Shown one piece after another: positions 1 through 8,304 of a DNA stretch of 26,001 bases. How positions within the stretch are numbered: the first letter of the stretch is position 1; each line of letters starts with the position of its first letter. The notes beneath the pieces were generated by a model. The model was not told where the DNA came from. It saw only the letters and a program-made list of their open reading frames with translations, and did no database searches. Both the position numbers and the translations under genes were made by a program. The DNA lies in the NCBI GenBank assembly GCA_964512145.1, contig CAZEIM010000039.1, positions 1 to 26,001 on the forward strand, in the 5' to 3' direction. The stretch comes from CAYOHR01 sp964512145. GTDB lineage: Bacteria; Bacteroidota; Bacteroidia; Flavobacteriales_G; JALEGO01.

Positions 1-2
1 CA

Positions 3-1184
3 CTTATTCAAGATTTTAAAATTACTAATGACTTGAATAATTTAGGTCAAGCGTTGTATTATAAAGGTATATTTACTTTTCATTCATACCTATATTCTAA
101 ACCATATTTTGATTCGGCATATTTTTATTTAAATAAAACCAACCAACTAGAAAAAAGATTAGTCTGCAATTTATATTACTCAGAGATTTATTTATCCAAA
201 AACAATATTGATTCAGCGTTATTTTTTTTGGATGAAGTTATAACACATTCCCATGATAACAACCCATTAATTTTACCATTAAAAGCAAAAGCAATAAGCA
301 AAAAAAGTCACTTGCTTTTCAATAACTCAAAATCTTCTCAAGCCATTATTTTACTAATTGATCAATTAGAATATTTTAGTTCAACGAACTGCATAGAATG
401 TTTGCATCCTATCTTGTTGGCTTTGGCTAAAAATTATACCAGTTTAGGAAACAAAAAAGAAAGTGATTTTTATTTTAGTAAATTAAAGAGTTTACCCTTA
501 TCGTCTGACCCGATAGTTAATTGGAGTAAAGATGTTTTTGAGTTGGAAAATTTATTTTACCACAATCATTCAAACATCATGCCTCAATTAAAAAAAGTAC
601 TTGAAAAAATTCAAAAGACTATTTATGTAAATGAAGAGTATGGTTTAGAGTTTAAAATTTCTAAAATTAACTCTTATTTAGGTAATTTTAACGAATCAGA
701 AAGAATAATTAATGATTTATTGATTAAATGTATTGCGGCTAATGATAATGCAGGTTATTCAAATCTCGTTTTTATTAAAGCGGAATTACTTAAACAACAA
801 AATAATTTTAAAGAATCTGAAAAATTTTATTTAAAGGCTATAGAACTTAAGTTAAATCAGGGCAATTCAAAAGATTTATTATATTGTTATGCTGGTTTAT
901 CGAATATTTATACAAAATTATATAAGCACAAAGAAGCCAATCAATATTTAATGAGTTATTTAAATCTTAAAGATTCTTTAATTGGGAATCATCATATTCA
1001 AAACATACAAGATTACTTAGACCAATTAAAATCCTATAAAGAAACAATCGCATTTAATAAGATTAAATCTGAGAATGATTTACAAATTTCCAGAGACTAC
1101 AACTTATCTTCAGTGAACGTATTTATTTTTATCCATTTTAACACTGCTTTGCTTAGTATTGTTAATTTTTTACTATCAAAATAA
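3..1184 (+). CDS. TPR sensor part of a LytS-type histidine kinase (5' partial, frameshifted)
   Basis: The reading frame is already open at base 3, so the gene begins upstream of the window; the in-frame TTG at 33 is not a convincing start. The product is a run of helical TPR-like repeats (spaced Y/A/L pairs, e.g. 'SEKFYLKAIELK', 'CYAGLSNIYTKLY') ending in a charged linker and a hydrophobic tail. In Bacteroidota such TPR regions normally continue through one membrane helix into a His_kinase (PF06580) domain. Exactly that domain follows in another frame (1159-1857), so the stop at 1182-1184 most likely reflects a +1 frameshift between 1117 and 1181. The sensor is inferred to be periplasmic. I see no ligand-specific motif. 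Confidence 0.75.
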   Translation, partial: LIQDFKITNDLNNLGQALYYKGIFTFHSYLYSKPYFDSAYFYLNKTNQLEKRLVCNLYYSEIYLSKNNIDSALFFLDEVITHSHDNNPLILPLKAKAISKKSHLLFNNSKSSQAIILLIDQLEYFSSTNCIECLHPILLALAKNYTSLGNKKESDFYFSKLKSLPLSSDPIVNWSKDVFELENLFYHNHSNIMPQLKKVLEKIQKTIYVNEEYGLEFKISKINSYLGNFNESERIINDLLIKCIAANDNAGYSNLVFIKAELLKQQNNFKESEKFYLKAIELKLNQGNSKDLLYCYAGLSNIYTKLYKHKEANQYLMSYLNLKDSLIGNHHIQNIQDYLDQLKSYKETIAFNKIKSENDLQISRDYNLSSVNVFIFIHFNTALLSIVNFLLSK

Positions 1185-1857
1185 AACACGTAACGTTCAG
1201 TTTTTGCTCTTAGATTCAAAGCAAAAATTATTTGCCAGTCAAATGGCTCCGCATTTTCTTTCCAATATAATTAATTATATACATGGGTTAGCATTAGGGG
1301 ATGAAGAAAATAAAGATAAGAGTATTTATTACGCAGCAAAATTTTCTAAGTTAATGAGATATATTATAGAGTCTACTAGTTTCGAGTATATTTCATTAAA
1401 TAAAGAAATACAAATGATGAATGATTACATGGATTTACAAATATTAATGCATAAATCATCATTAAATTTTAACGTAAAAATTCAAGAAAACATAAATATG
1501 GAGGATTATTATATACCCTCTATGTTGTTGCAGCCATTTATTGAAAATTCAATAAAGCATTTTCCTTTTGCAAACAAAGGTTTATATATTGATATGGAAA
1601 TATTTATTAAAAATGAGCAATTGCATATAATAATAAAAGACAATGGAATAGGAATAAATAAGGAAAAAATAATTAATGAAAGAGAGTCATTTTCTATTAA
1701 CATTATTAAAAATCGCGTGAAATTAATCAATACGCTTCATAAAAAGTCTATATGGTTTAATTTAGATAATATCATAGAAAACAATCAAATAATAGGACTT
1801 ATGGTAGAATACAAATTTCCAATAAAAAATATACAGCATGAGAATTTTTATAGTTGA
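1159..1857 (+). CDS. Histidine kinase domain of the TPR sensor (PF06580 type, C-terminal half)
   Basis: This is the cytoplasmic kinase half of the preceding gene. The frame is open from 1117 and opens with a hydrophobic helix ('YLFLSILTLLCLVLLIFYY') that would be the missing membrane span, so the TTG at 1159 is only the first start-like codon. The H box is 'ASQMAPHFLSN', matching LytS-family kinases (consensus Q-x-x-PHFLxN). The N box is 'LLQPFIENSIKHF' and the ATP-lid motif is 'KDNGIGINKEK'. Its partner is the LytTR response regulator, whose start at 1838 overlaps this stop by 20 nt. The conserved kinase boxes argue for a sequencing or assembly error rather than a dead gene, but that is inference. 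Confidence 0.8.
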   Translation: MLIFYYQNKTRNVQFLLLDSKQKLFASQMAPHFLSNIINYIHGLALGDEENKDKSIYYAAKFSKLMRYIIESTSFEYISLNKEIQMMNDYMDLQILMHKSSLNFNVKIQENINMEDYYIPSMLLQPFIENSIKHFPFANKGLYIDMEIFIKNEQLHIIIKDNGIGINKEKIINERESFSINIIKNRVKLINTLHKKSIWFNLDNIIENNQIIGLMVEYKFPIKNIQHENFYS

Positions 1858-2604
1858 AGATCATAAGCCTATTGTAGATTTTTTATATAATTTTTTGCAA
1901 CATGATAAAGAATTAGAATTATTAGGATACGCTAGTAATATTAAGGACTCTATATGTCAAATAAAATCACTAAAACCCGATTTAGTGATCTTTGACATAG
2001 AGTTAGAAGATGGAACTTGTTTTGATGTATTGTCCAGTTTAGATATGATAAACTTTAAAATGATATTTGCAACATCTAACGATTCATATGCAATTAGAGC
2101 TTTTAAATATTCGGCATTAGATTATATATTAAAACCAATAGACCCTTTAGAGTTACTTCAGGCAATCCATAAATCTAAAAAAATAATTGAAAATGAGCAG
2201 CAATTAAAAAAAATAAGTAATTTATTTTACAATCTTAATCCAAACAATCTTAAACATCAAAAAATTATTTTAAACACATCAGATAAANNNNNNNNNNNNN
2301 NNNNTCAGATAAAACATTTTTAATAGAAGAGAAAGATGTAATTTATTGTAAATCAGACAATAATTACGTCACATTTTATCTAGAAAATCAACCAAAAATT
2401 ATGCTCACGATGCAACTAAAAGATGCGGAAAATTTATTGTCTGAAGAAAATTTTGTGAGAATTCATAAATCGTATATTATCAATGTCAATAAAATTAAGT
2501 TTATTGATAAAAGAAACTCACACATTATTATGAATGATGATCATGAAATACCGTTTTCAAATAAAAAATCATTAGGGTCTCTTATAAAAAACTTTAATCT
2601 GTAA
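1838..2604 (+). CDS. LytTR-family response regulator (interrupted by an N gap)
   Basis: Receiver domain, residues about 1-115: acidic pair E7/D8, phosphoacceptor D53 in 'LVIFDIEL', T79 and K99 in 'YILKP'. The LytTR DNA-binding domain follows: 'DVIYCKSDNNYVTFYL', 'ENFVRIHKSYIINVNKI' and 'EIPFSNKK' are all canonical. A 17-N gap at 2288-2304 separates the two parts and, taken literally, shifts the frame. The nine bases before the gap (TCAGATAAA) are identical to the nine after it. Merging them restores one frame of about 246 residues, the normal family length. It is translationally coupled to the kinase and should act as its output regulator. I could not identify its target sites. Confidence 0.88.
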
Positions 2605-2631
2605 AACTTAACATTTTGTAAATACTCATAC

Positions 2632-2647
2632 TATGTTAAATAACATA
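2632..2647. promoter_or_regulatory. 16-bp palindrome upstream of the nucleotidase pair
   Basis: TATGTTA-aa-TAACATA is a perfect 7-2-7 dyad ending 10 bp before the ATG at 2658. It is operator-like in size and position, but in DNA this AT-rich a short dyad can arise by chance. I cannot assign a regulator. Confidence 0.25.
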
Positions 2648-2657
2648 TATTTATAAA

Positions 2658-3407
2658 ATGTTTTTAATAAATACTAAAATTGTACGTTTAACACTTTTTG
2701 TATTTTTTGCGATAGGATGTCGTAATTCATCGTTTGTTGTCAAACAACAGGGGTATCAAAATTATAAAATTCATGACTCATTAGATATTGATTCTTCCTT
2801 ATTTAATAGTTTTTCTTCCTACAGAATGGCTCTACAAGAACAAATGAGTGAAGTAATTGGGCATGCCCAAGAAAACATGATTAGACAAAGACCTGAAAGT
2901 GCTTTAGGAAATTTTTTTGCAGATGCTTTGTTTAGGTTTTATTCGGACACAAATATATTAACCCCTAAGCCTGACTTTGCGCTGTTTAATTATGGAGGAA
3001 TTAGAGCATCTCTTTCTGCGGGAGAAATTACACGAGGTGAAATTTTTGAAATAATGCCTTTCGAAAATGAATTGGTATTGGTTAAACTATCCGGAGATAA
3101 ATTACATACTATGTTTCAATATATTATAGAAAAAGGCGGTGAGCCTATTTCTCACATGAAATTGCATTTTAAAAACGATACTCTACAAATGTGCTTAATT
3201 AATGAAATGCCCTATCAATCAGAAAAAACTTACTGGGTACTTACATCTGATTATTTGGCACAAGGAGGTGATAAAATGGAATTTTTTAAAAACCCTGTTG
3301 AATATGTAACTACAGGAATTAAAATTAGAGATGCTTTAATGAATTATGTAAAAAATAGCCCAGGGGTTATACAAGCCAAATTAGATCAAAGAATTATTTT
3401 TGAGTAA
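2658..3407 (+). CDS. 5'-nucleotidase C-terminal domain lipoprotein
   Basis: About 249 residues. The N-terminus is a lipoprotein signal with the lipobox 'FAIGC' (acylated Cys about residue 21), so it should be anchored in the outer or inner membrane. The rest is the substrate-recognition domain of 5'-nucleotidases (5_nucleotid_C): 'LGNFFADAL', 'FALFNYGGIRASL', 'PFENELVLVKLSGDKL' and 'WVLTSDYLAQGGDKM'. It has no metallophosphatase domain. That domain is encoded by the next gene, which starts 3 bp after this stop, so the two form a split nucleotidase operon. The exact substrate (nucleotide monophosphate, UDP-sugar or other) cannot be read from the sequence. Confidence 0.87.
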   Translation: MFLINTKIVRLTLFVFFAIGCRNSSFVVKQQGYQNYKIHDSLDIDSSLFNSFSSYRMALQEQMSEVIGHAQENMIRQRPESALGNFFADALFRFYSDTNILTPKPDFALFNYGGIRASLSAGEITRGEIFEIMPFENELVLVKLSGDKLHTMFQYIIEKGGEPISHMKLHFKNDTLQMCLINEMPYQSEKTYWVLTSDYLAQGGDKMEFFKNPVEYVTTGIKIRDALMNYVKNSPGVIQAKLDQRIIFE

Positions 3408-3410
3408 GGC

Positions 3411-4343
3411 ATGAATAGAAGAACGTTTATAAAAAATTCAGTGCTATTAACCGGGGGGGTAACTTTTTTTCCGGGACTTATAATGTCATCTATTAAATCG
3501 GGTGAATTAAAAAAAATTACCCTTTTACATACCAACGATACGCATAGCAGGCTAGATCCCTTTCCTTTAAGCGATGCAAAATATCCCGGTCTGGGAGGCG
3601 TGTATAAAAGAGCTCGTTTAATTGAACAGATTAGATCCGAAGAAAAAAATGTTTTATTATTTGATTGTGGAGACATATTTCAAGGTACTCCATATTTTAA
3701 TTTTTTTGGAGGTGAGCCTGAACTTAAGGCTATGAGTACTATGGATTATGATGCTGCAACCTTAGGTAATCATGATTTTGACAATGGTTTAGAAGGACTT
3801 TTAAAGGTAATGCCAAATGCTAAATTTCCGTTTATATGTTCCAATTATGATTTTTCTAACACGCCATTACACAAAAAAACCATCACGCATAAAGTGATAA
3901 AAATGGATGATGTAAAAATAGGTGTTTTTGGACTTGGGGTAGAGCTAAAAGGATTGGTGCCTTCTAAACTATTTGGCGAAACACAATATCTAAATCCTAT
4001 TGAAGTAGCAAATACGTATTCTAAATTATTAAAAATAGAAGAGAAATGTGATTTGGTAATATGTTTATCTCATTTAGGATACGAATACAAAGAGCAAAAA
4101 GTGAGCGACCGCGTTATTGCACAATCATGTGACAATATAGATGTTATTTTAGGGGGTCATACCCATACTTTTTTACCAGAACCAGTAAAAATAATTCGAA
4201 ATAACAAATCGGTGTTAATAAATCAATGCGGATGGGGCGGTATTTATCTTGGGAAAATAGATATTTATCTTGAAAAGAAAAAAAATAAATTGGGTAATTC
4301 AACCGCCTTACATTTTTTTAACGAAAAAAACATATTGGTTTAA
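3411..4343 (+). CDS. 5'-nucleotidase metallophosphatase domain protein (Tat-type signal)
   Basis: About 310 residues. The N-terminus 'MNRRTFIKNSVLLTGG' carries a twin-arginine-like signal (R-R-x-F-I-K followed by a hydrophobic stretch), suggesting Tat export. The calcineurin-like two-metal motifs are all present: D43/H45 in 'LLHTNDTHSRL', G-D in 'LLFDCGDIFQG', 'LGNHDFD' near residues 119-124, His in 'VICLSHLGY', and 'ILGGHTHTF'. It ends without a C-terminal substrate domain, which sits in the preceding gene. Together the pair would reconstitute a secreted UshA/5'-nucleotidase-like hydrolase that scavenges nucleotides or related phosphate esters. Confidence 0.88.
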   Translation: MNRRTFIKNSVLLTGGVTFFPGLIMSSIKSGELKKITLLHTNDTHSRLDPFPLSDAKYPGLGGVYKRARLIEQIRSEEKNVLLFDCGDIFQGTPYFNFFGGEPELKAMSTMDYDAATLGNHDFDNGLEGLLKVMPNAKFPFICSNYDFSNTPLHKKTITHKVIKMDDVKIGVFGLGVELKGLVPSKLFGETQYLNPIEVANTYSKLLKIEEKCDLVICLSHLGYEYKEQKVSDRVIAQSCDNIDVILGGHTHTFLPEPVKIIRNNKSVLINQCGWGGIYLGKIDIYLEKKKNKLGNSTALHFFNEKNILV

Positions 4344-4416
4344 AACACGTTACGATTATTTTAAAAAAACAATAGTATTTTCATTTTTTTTTTCACTTTT
4401 TTTCTTGAATATTTGC

Positions 4417-4433
4417 TTCACATCTAACGTGAA
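4417..4433. promoter_or_regulatory. Interrupted TTCAC/GTGAA dyad upstream of dnaA
   Basis: TTCAC and GTGAA half-sites flank a 7-bp spacer about 60 bp upstream of dnaA. The 150-bp dnaA leader is otherwise T-rich (long T tract at 4384-4403). The half-sites resemble the arms of a parS palindrome but are pulled apart, so this is not a standard parS. No match to the DnaA box (TTATNCACA) is evident in the leader. It could be an operator for dnaA control. Confidence 0.2.
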
Positions 4434-4493
4434 TCATCGTTAAATGTTGAGGATTAAAAGAATTAAGTATAATTTAAGTAATTTTTAAAGAGT

Positions 4494-5924
4494 ATGGTAA
4501 AACCACACGAAGAATTGTGGAATAAATGTTTGTCGGTTATTAAAGATAATGTAAGTATTCAAAGTTACAAAACCTGGTTTGAGCCTATTAAACCTTTAAA
4601 ACTTAAAGAAAATATTTTAACGATTCAGGTTCCCAGTCAGTTTTTTTACGAATGGCTTGAGGAGCATTACGTTACATTATTGAAAAAAATTATTAAAAAA
4701 GAACTGGGTACAGAAGGAAAGTTAGAGTATAGTATTGTTATGGAAAATAGCGGTAATAATAAAAAACCCTTTACCGTTAAGTTTCCTACATCTAATAAAA
4801 ATCTTGTTAAAAATGATCCCGTATCTATGCCTATAGATATAGATAACAAGGTGATAAAAAACCCATTTATAGTTCCCGGACTTAAAAAAGTTACGGTCGA
4901 TTCTCAATTAAATCACAATTATTCATTTGATAATTTCGTGGAAGGAGACTTTAATCGTTTAGCCCGATCTGCTGGTTTTGCTGTGGCTAAAAAGCCGGGA
5001 GGAACATCTTTTAATCCATTACTAATATACGGAGGCGTAGGGTTGGGAAAAACACATCTAGTAAATGCGATTGGTTTAGAGATAAAAAAAATGCATCCTA
5101 ATAAAACCGTATTATACGTTTCGTCCGAAAAGTTTACCCATCAATTTATCGAAGCTGTAAAAAATAATAATCAAAACGATTTTGTGCATTTTTATCAGAT
5201 GATGGATGTACTTATTATAGATGATGTTCAGTTTTTTGCCGGAAAAGAGCGTACACAAGATGTTTTTTTTCATGTATTTAATCATTTGCATCAATCTGGA
5301 AAACAATTAATATTAACTTCTGATAAACCACCCGTTGAATTGCAAGGGATGGAACAACGCTTGTTGTCTAGATTTAAATGGGGTTTATCGGCTGATTTGC
5401 AAGTCCCCGATTTAGAATCGCGCATTGCAATACTTGAGAAAAAAATGTACAATGAAGGCATTGAGCTGCCTAAAGATGTAATAGAATATATAGCCTATAG
5501 CATAACATCTAATGTACGTGAATTAGAAGGTGCTTTAATCTCAATTATCGCCCAAGCTTCCCTCAATAAAAAAGCTATTACCATTGAGTTAGCTAAGCAA
5601 ATGATTGATAAATTTGTTAAAAATACAGTACGCGAAGTTTCTATTGATTATATTCAAAAGGTGGTGTGCGATTATTTTGAATTATCGGTAGAGTTATTAA
5701 AATCAAAAACAAGAAAAAGAGAAATAGTACAAGCACGACAAATATCTATGTATTTTGCCAAACAACTTACTAAGTCATCTTTGGCAAACATTGGAGCTAA
5801 TTGCGGAGGAAAAGATCATGCTACTGTTTTACATGCTTTTAAAACGGTAAATAATCTTATGGAAACGGATAAACGTTTTAAAGGGTTTATAGAAGATATA
5901 GAAAAGAAAATTTCTATAACATAA
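4494..5924 (+). CDS. dnaA: Chromosomal replication initiator DnaA
   Basis: 476 residues, the normal family length. Domain I (about 1-85) has 'WNKCLSVIKDN' and 'YKTWFEPIKPL', used for self-assembly and helicase loading; a variable linker follows. The AAA+ domain (about 140-360) has Walker A 'GGVGLGKTHL' near residue 180, Walker B 'VLIIDDVQFF' near 239, and the arginine-containing 'LLSRFKWGL'. Domain IV ends with the DnaA signature 'GANCGGKDHATVLHA', which reads DnaA boxes. It binds the origin, melts it and recruits DnaB. The next gene starts 21 bp downstream on the same strand. Confidence 0.98.
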   Translation: MVKPHEELWNKCLSVIKDNVSIQSYKTWFEPIKPLKLKENILTIQVPSQFFYEWLEEHYVTLLKKIIKKELGTEGKLEYSIVMENSGNNKKPFTVKFPTSNKNLVKNDPVSMPIDIDNKVIKNPFIVPGLKKVTVDSQLNHNYSFDNFVEGDFNRLARSAGFAVAKKPGGTSFNPLLIYGGVGLGKTHLVNAIGLEIKKMHPNKTVLYVSSEKFTHQFIEAVKNNNQNDFVHFYQMMDVLIIDDVQFFAGKERTQDVFFHVFNHLHQSGKQLILTSDKPPVELQGMEQRLLSRFKWGLSADLQVPDLESRIAILEKKMYNEGIELPKDVIEYIAYSITSNVRELEGALISIIAQASLNKKAITIELAKQMIDKFVKNTVREVSIDYIQKVVCDYFELSVELLKSKTRKREIVQARQISMYFAKQLTKSSLANIGANCGGKDHATVLHAFKTVNNLMETDKRFKGFIEDIEKKISIT

Positions 5925-5945
5925 GCGCAATTTTCTATATTTCTT

Positions 5946-6407
5946 ATGAATATTTTAATGGTTTGTCTGGGAAATATTTGTAGATCTCCTTTAGCACAAG
6001 GCATTTTAGAGCACAAGGCAACATCTAAAAATATTTCAATATATGTAGATTCAGCAGGAACCTCATCATTTCATGTAGATGAGGCCCCCGACTATAGATC
6101 CATTCAAGTGGCTCGAAAATATCAAATAGATATTTCAAACCAACGAGGTAGGCAATTTACAGCAACCGATTTTGATACGTTCGATTGGATTTTTGCTATG
6201 GATATATCTAATTTTAATAACATTATTTCTTTAGCAAGATCTGAATCAGATAAACAAAAAGTATCTTTAATATTAGACGTTCTTTATCCCGGTAAAAATC
6301 AATCGGTTCCAGATCCGTACTATGGAGGACAGGATGGGTTTGAGCATGTATATAACTTGCTGGATAAAGCGTGTGAAAAAATTCTTGAATCCATTGAAAT
6401 CCGGTAA
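5946..6407 (+). CDS. Low-molecular-weight protein tyrosine phosphatase
   Basis: 153 residues. The N-terminal P-loop 'VCLGNICRSP' contains the CX5R signature (nucleophile C7, R13, S14), and the general acid D123 lies in 'SVPDPYYGG'. Both are in the places expected for the LMW-PTP family. It should dephosphorylate tyrosine phosphate in the cytoplasm, for example on a BY-kinase for exopolysaccharide control, but no kinase lies in this window. The related arsenate reductases share the P-loop, but the DPYYGG acid loop fits a phosphatase better. A dnaA-PTP-methyltransferase order is common in this phylum. Confidence 0.92.
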   Translation: MNILMVCLGNICRSPLAQGILEHKATSKNISIYVDSAGTSSFHVDEAPDYRSIQVARKYQIDISNQRGRQFTATDFDTFDWIFAMDISNFNNIISLARSESDKQKVSLILDVLYPGKNQSVPDPYYGGQDGFEHVYNLLDKACEKILESIEIR

Positions 6408-7101
6408 AATATATATTTTACCTAGCGTAATAGCCTACGATGATATTGCATATACTCATCTTCCTAAAGGATTTAATGAAATAGTAGAAAATATTCATAT
6501 TTGTGTAGTAGAAAACATCCGAACTACCAGGAGATTTTTAGTGAAAGTTGGCTTAAAACATGTTATAGAACATTTGGTATGGATAGAAATGGATAAACAC
6601 AATGCATATCAAGCTACAGAAGAAGTATTATTACAGGTTTTACAAGGTAAAAATATGGGGGTTTTTTCTGAGTCAGGAATGCCAGGTATTGCAGACCCAG
6701 GAAATTTATGGGTAAAAAAAGCACACGAATTAAATATTCCAGTTCAGGCCATAAGTGGGCCAAGTTCTATTATGCTCTTATTATCCGCCTCAGGGTTAAA
6801 CGGACAACAATTTTGTTTTAATGGTTATTTACCTAAAGAGGCTTCAGAAAGAAAAAACACCATATTAAAACTTGAAAACTTTGCCCAGGCAGGCATTACT
6901 CAAATTTTTATAGAAACACCTTACCGAAATATGGCCATATTGGAAGAGCTTTTGAAATACTGTAAGCCATCAACTCTTTTGTGTTTGGGCTATCATCTAA
7001 CCTCTCAAAAAGGATGGGTAAAAACAAAAAACATAGCAGAATGGAAATCAAAAATTCAGGTTTTAGATAAAGTTCCGGTTATTTTCGCTTTGGGTAAATA
7101 A
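6394..7101 (+). CDS. RsmI-like SAM-dependent methyltransferase (tetrapyrrole methylase fold)
   Basis: About 235 residues. The family motifs are 'GKIYILPSV' at the start, 'SESGMPGIADPG', 'AISGPSSIMLLLSASGLNG', 'FNGYLPKEASERK' and 'QIFIETPYRN'. These belong to the tetrapyrrole-methylase superfamily that includes RsmI, the 16S rRNA C1402 2'-O-methyltransferase. The Bacteroidota version is a shorter paralogue, so methylation of rRNA is probable, not shown. I chose the TTG at 6394 because it gives 'MKSGKIYILP', matching how family members begin. ATG 6322 is in frame but adds 24 residues read from inside the phosphatase gene, and TTG 6385 is also possible. It overlaps the phosphatase gene by 14 nt, implying co-translation. 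Confidence 0.85.
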   Translation: MKSGKIYILPSVIAYDDIAYTHLPKGFNEIVENIHICVVENIRTTRRFLVKVGLKHVIEHLVWIEMDKHNAYQATEEVLLQVLQGKNMGVFSESGMPGIADPGNLWVKKAHELNIPVQAISGPSSIMLLLSASGLNGQQFCFNGYLPKEASERKNTILKLENFAQAGITQIFIETPYRNMAILEELLKYCKPSTLLCLGYHLTSQKGWVKTKNIAEWKSKIQVLDKVPVIFALGK

Positions 7102-7320
7102 TTTCATTTATAATGGTTTATGTATAACTCATTCTATAAATGTATTATGATAGAGTTTTTATGTTAAATATAAAAGAGTAGATTTTCTGATTATTTTAAT
7201 ATATCTAAATAGGCGATGAAATAAATAAGATATAAAGTTTATGATCAATCGAGCCATTTAAATTAATTGTGTTTTTTGCTAATATTGTATTATGAAGTTA
7301 GGTTTTGAAACATTGTATAA

Positions 7321-7632
7321 TTGAATATCAAACGAATTATAATTGCATTTATAATCCCTTTATTTGGTTGTAAGGAACCAATATTTGTTAATATTACCGA
7401 CAAAGTACATGGTGTTAAAATTCAGCCAAATGAAGCACTTGAAATTGCCAAGCCATATTTAGAACAACATGGAACATATAATTGGAATCAAGAAAAGAAA
7501 TTAGAAACTTATATTACACTAAAAGGAAAGTGGTATTATATAATGAAAACTAATTATCCTGCTAAAAGCATATATTTCTATTTACAACCAGCCGTGAAAG
7601 TTCAAACAAATACAGGAGAGGTAAAATTGTGA
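7321..7632 (+). CDS. Small putative lipoprotein, PepSY-like, unknown function
   Basis: 103 residues. The only start is TTG 7321, immediately after an in-frame stop. The N-terminus 'MNIKRIIIAFIIPLFGCKEP' is a textbook lipoprotein signal (basic n-region, hydrophobic core, Cys 17). The mature part has an amphipathic helix 'PNEALEIAKPYLEQHG' followed by strands ('TYITLKGKWYYIMKTNYP', 'YFYLQPAVKVQTNTGEV'). This helix-then-strands pattern with 'A-x-x-I-A' resembles PepSY-type domains, but the match is loose. It stands alone, flanked by about 200 bp of AT-rich DNA on each side. I do not recognise a function. Confidence 0.6.
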   Translation: MNIKRIIIAFIIPLFGCKEPIFVNITDKVHGVKIQPNEALEIAKPYLEQHGTYNWNQEKKLETYITLKGKWYYIMKTNYPAKSIYFYLQPAVKVQTNTGEVKL

Positions 7633-7720
7633 AAAGAAAGTAAAATGACTATATATCCTATTATTCGGTATGTTTAGTTTTATTGATTATTGTTAATTTA
7701 ACGCAGATTTTCTAAAAAGG

Positions 7721-7747
7721 TTGCCAAAAACTTCACAATTGCCAAAA
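7721..7747 (+). repeat. Direct repeat TTGCCAAAA x2, 18-bp period
   Basis: TTGCCAAAA occurs at 7721-7729 and exactly again at 7739-7747, about 90 bp upstream of the ATG at 7837. Two nonamers on the same face of the helix suggest a binding site for a tandem-binding regulator. A related GCCAAAA occurs near 8872. Chance cannot be excluded. Confidence 0.35.
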
Positions 7748-7836
7748 GTCAATTTCTAGAGAAAAAAAATTAAAAATTAAAAAAAAAAACCTTTCTTTGT
7801 ATTAAATTAAACATGTAAATAACAAATATTTAAGAA

Positions 7837-8304
7837 ATGGGGTATTTAACTACAAATAGAATAGTGGGCATTATTGATAATAAGCTCATACTGGAAAACT
7901 ACCAGACAAATCCAGATGCGAATTTTAGAACTGAATTTTCTGAGTATCCTGATGAAAAAATTACCGCTTTGGCTTTATTGATTGATGTTTTATGGGAAAA
8001 CAATATTGATTGTTCTATTCGTAGTAAATTTGATGATGCAGAGTCTGTTATTCTTGCAGATGAAGAAGAAATTGATGAGATAATTCAACAGGTAAAGGTA
8101 ACTAAAGTAAACAATATTGAACTTAATGATGAAGATTGGCGAAATCTTCCTGAATATTCATTAGAACAATATAAATCTGGAGTTGTGAAGGATTTCCCAA
8201 TGATACAATTTGAGCTTTATTTTATGGATAAATCTTTGCTAGCTGACATCCCAACCGAATTGGCTGGAGAGTCAGTTTCTGATACCGGAATGATGATGTA
8301 TTAA
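7837..8304 (+). CDS. Acidic cytoplasmic protein of unknown function
   Basis: 155 residues from ATG 7837; no signal peptide or membrane segment. It is rich in Asp and Glu ('ILADEEEIDEIIQQ', 'ELNDEDWRNLPEYS') and ends in 'GMMMY'. Predicted layout is an alpha/beta start ('TNRIVGIIDNKLILENY'), a helix ('KITALALLIDVLWENN'), a middle acidic segment and a longer tail ending in low-complexity Met. I recognise no family. It lies alone in the 7.1-8.9 kb accessory stretch, preceded by a 9-bp direct repeat and an imperfect -7-like TTTCTTTG near 7793. The reading frame is clean and its composition resembles the host genes. Confidence 0.65.
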   Translation: MGYLTTNRIVGIIDNKLILENYQTNPDANFRTEFSEYPDEKITALALLIDVLWENNIDCSIRSKFDDAESVILADEEEIDEIIQQVKVTKVNNIELNDEDWRNLPEYSLEQYKSGVVKDFPMIQFELYFMDKSLLADIPTELAGESVSDTGMMMY

